Assembly (NCBI GenBank): GCA_017614185.1
Contig: JAGACI010000231.1
Coordinates: 1 to 6,070, forward strand
Reading direction: 5' to 3'
Source: Lachnospiraceae bacterium
Lineage (GTDB): Bacteria; Bacillota_A; Clostridia; Lachnospirales; Lachnospiraceae
DNA length: 6,070 bases
Shown here: one piece after another, positions 5,900-6,070 of the stretch
How positions within the stretch are numbered: the first letter of the stretch is position 1
Layout: each line of letters begins with the position of its first letter
Program-made: the position numbers and the translations under genes
The notes under the pieces: model-generated
Databases searched by the model: none
Seen by the model: the letters and a program-made list of their open reading frames with translations, nothing else
Told to the model about the DNA's origin: nothing

Positions 5900-6070
5900 T
5901 TTTGGAACTTTATATAAATACGAACTTAAAAAGATCGTATGTAAAAAGCTGTTTATTATAATGGCTATTTTAGTTTTTGCTTTGACCGTGTTTTCACCTT
6001 TTTCGAACCTCATAGGAAATTATATAGAGGATGGGGTAACGATTGAGAGTAATCTTTCATACTACAAAGA
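5892..6070 (+). CDS. Start of an ABC-2 type permease with a TTG start codon, 3'-truncated by the window
   Basis: An open frame runs from a TTG at 5892 to the window end (59 complete codons) with no stop. The start is well fixed: an in-frame TAA lies immediately before the TTG (5889-5891), and GAGGAGG (5876-5882) sits 9 bases upstream; the next in-frame ATG, at residue 24, would fall inside a membrane segment. The encoded N-terminus (Met-Asn-Asn-Phe-Gly-Thr-Leu-Tyr-Lys-Tyr-Glu-Leu-Lys-Lys) is a short basic amphipathic stretch followed by one hydrophobic segment at about 20-42, the typical opening of ABC-2 permeases. It then enters a presumably extracytoplasmic region (YIEDGVTIESNLSYYK). The gene overlaps the ATPase gene by 8 bases, so the two are probably translationally coupled and form one exporter. 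The assignment rests on this short N-terminus and on context. Confidence 0.78.
   Translation, partial: MNNFGTLYKYELKKIVCKKLFIIMAILVFALTVFSPFSNLIGNYIEDGVTIESNLSYYK

Noticed and set aside
1..6070. Mobile element, CRISPR array, tRNA/rRNA or defence-system genes
   Set aside because: No transposase, integrase, direct-repeat array, tRNA-like fold or nuclease/toxin domain was recognised in the coding regions or spacers.

Overview
The window looks like chromosomal DNA of a low-to-moderate GC, anaerobic Gram-positive bacterium, most likely a clostridial Firmicute of the Lachnospiraceae type. This rests on strong GGAGG-type ribosome binding sites, AT-rich spacers, clostridial-style product families (DUF362-ferredoxin protein, YczE/YitT-type membrane protein, flavoredoxin-like flavin reductase) and intrinsic terminators. 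The lineage is an inference from style and gene content; no marker gene is present.

Left part (1-1928): the 3' part of a flavin reductase-like FMN protein gene (+, its 5' end lies before the window) converges on a chemoreceptor gene (-), with only 2 bases between the two stop codons. The chemoreceptor has about six membrane segments, no recognisable extracellular sensor domain and a complete cytoplasmic signalling hairpin. Its probable weak terminator uses the A-rich 3' end of the flavin reductase gene as its U-tract. A 199-base divergent spacer (1929-2127) holds candidate extended -10 elements on both strands and a perfect 8-bp inverted repeat at the start of the predicted chemoreceptor leader.

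Middle (2128-3985): a two-gene operon encodes a DUF362 protein with two 4Fe-4S motifs and a YczE/YyaS/YitT-family membrane protein. It closes with a strong rho-independent terminator at 3950-3985.

Right part (4014-6070, running off the end): a tightly packed operon encodes a small ECF-like sigma factor, a six-segment membrane protein with a charged cytoplasmic N-terminus, an ABC ATPase and the beginning of an ABC-2 type permease. The last gene has a TTG start. All three junctions overlap (14, 13 and 8 bases), and each downstream gene has its own ribosome binding site. The layout suggests a self-contained regulatory-export module: the sigma factor would control the operon or other targets, the second protein is a candidate membrane anti-sigma factor or transporter subunit, and the ATPase and permease would form an exporter. 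It is the most interesting part of the window, though its substrate and signal cannot be read from the sequence. No rRNA, tRNA, CRISPR array, insertion sequence or phage gene was seen.
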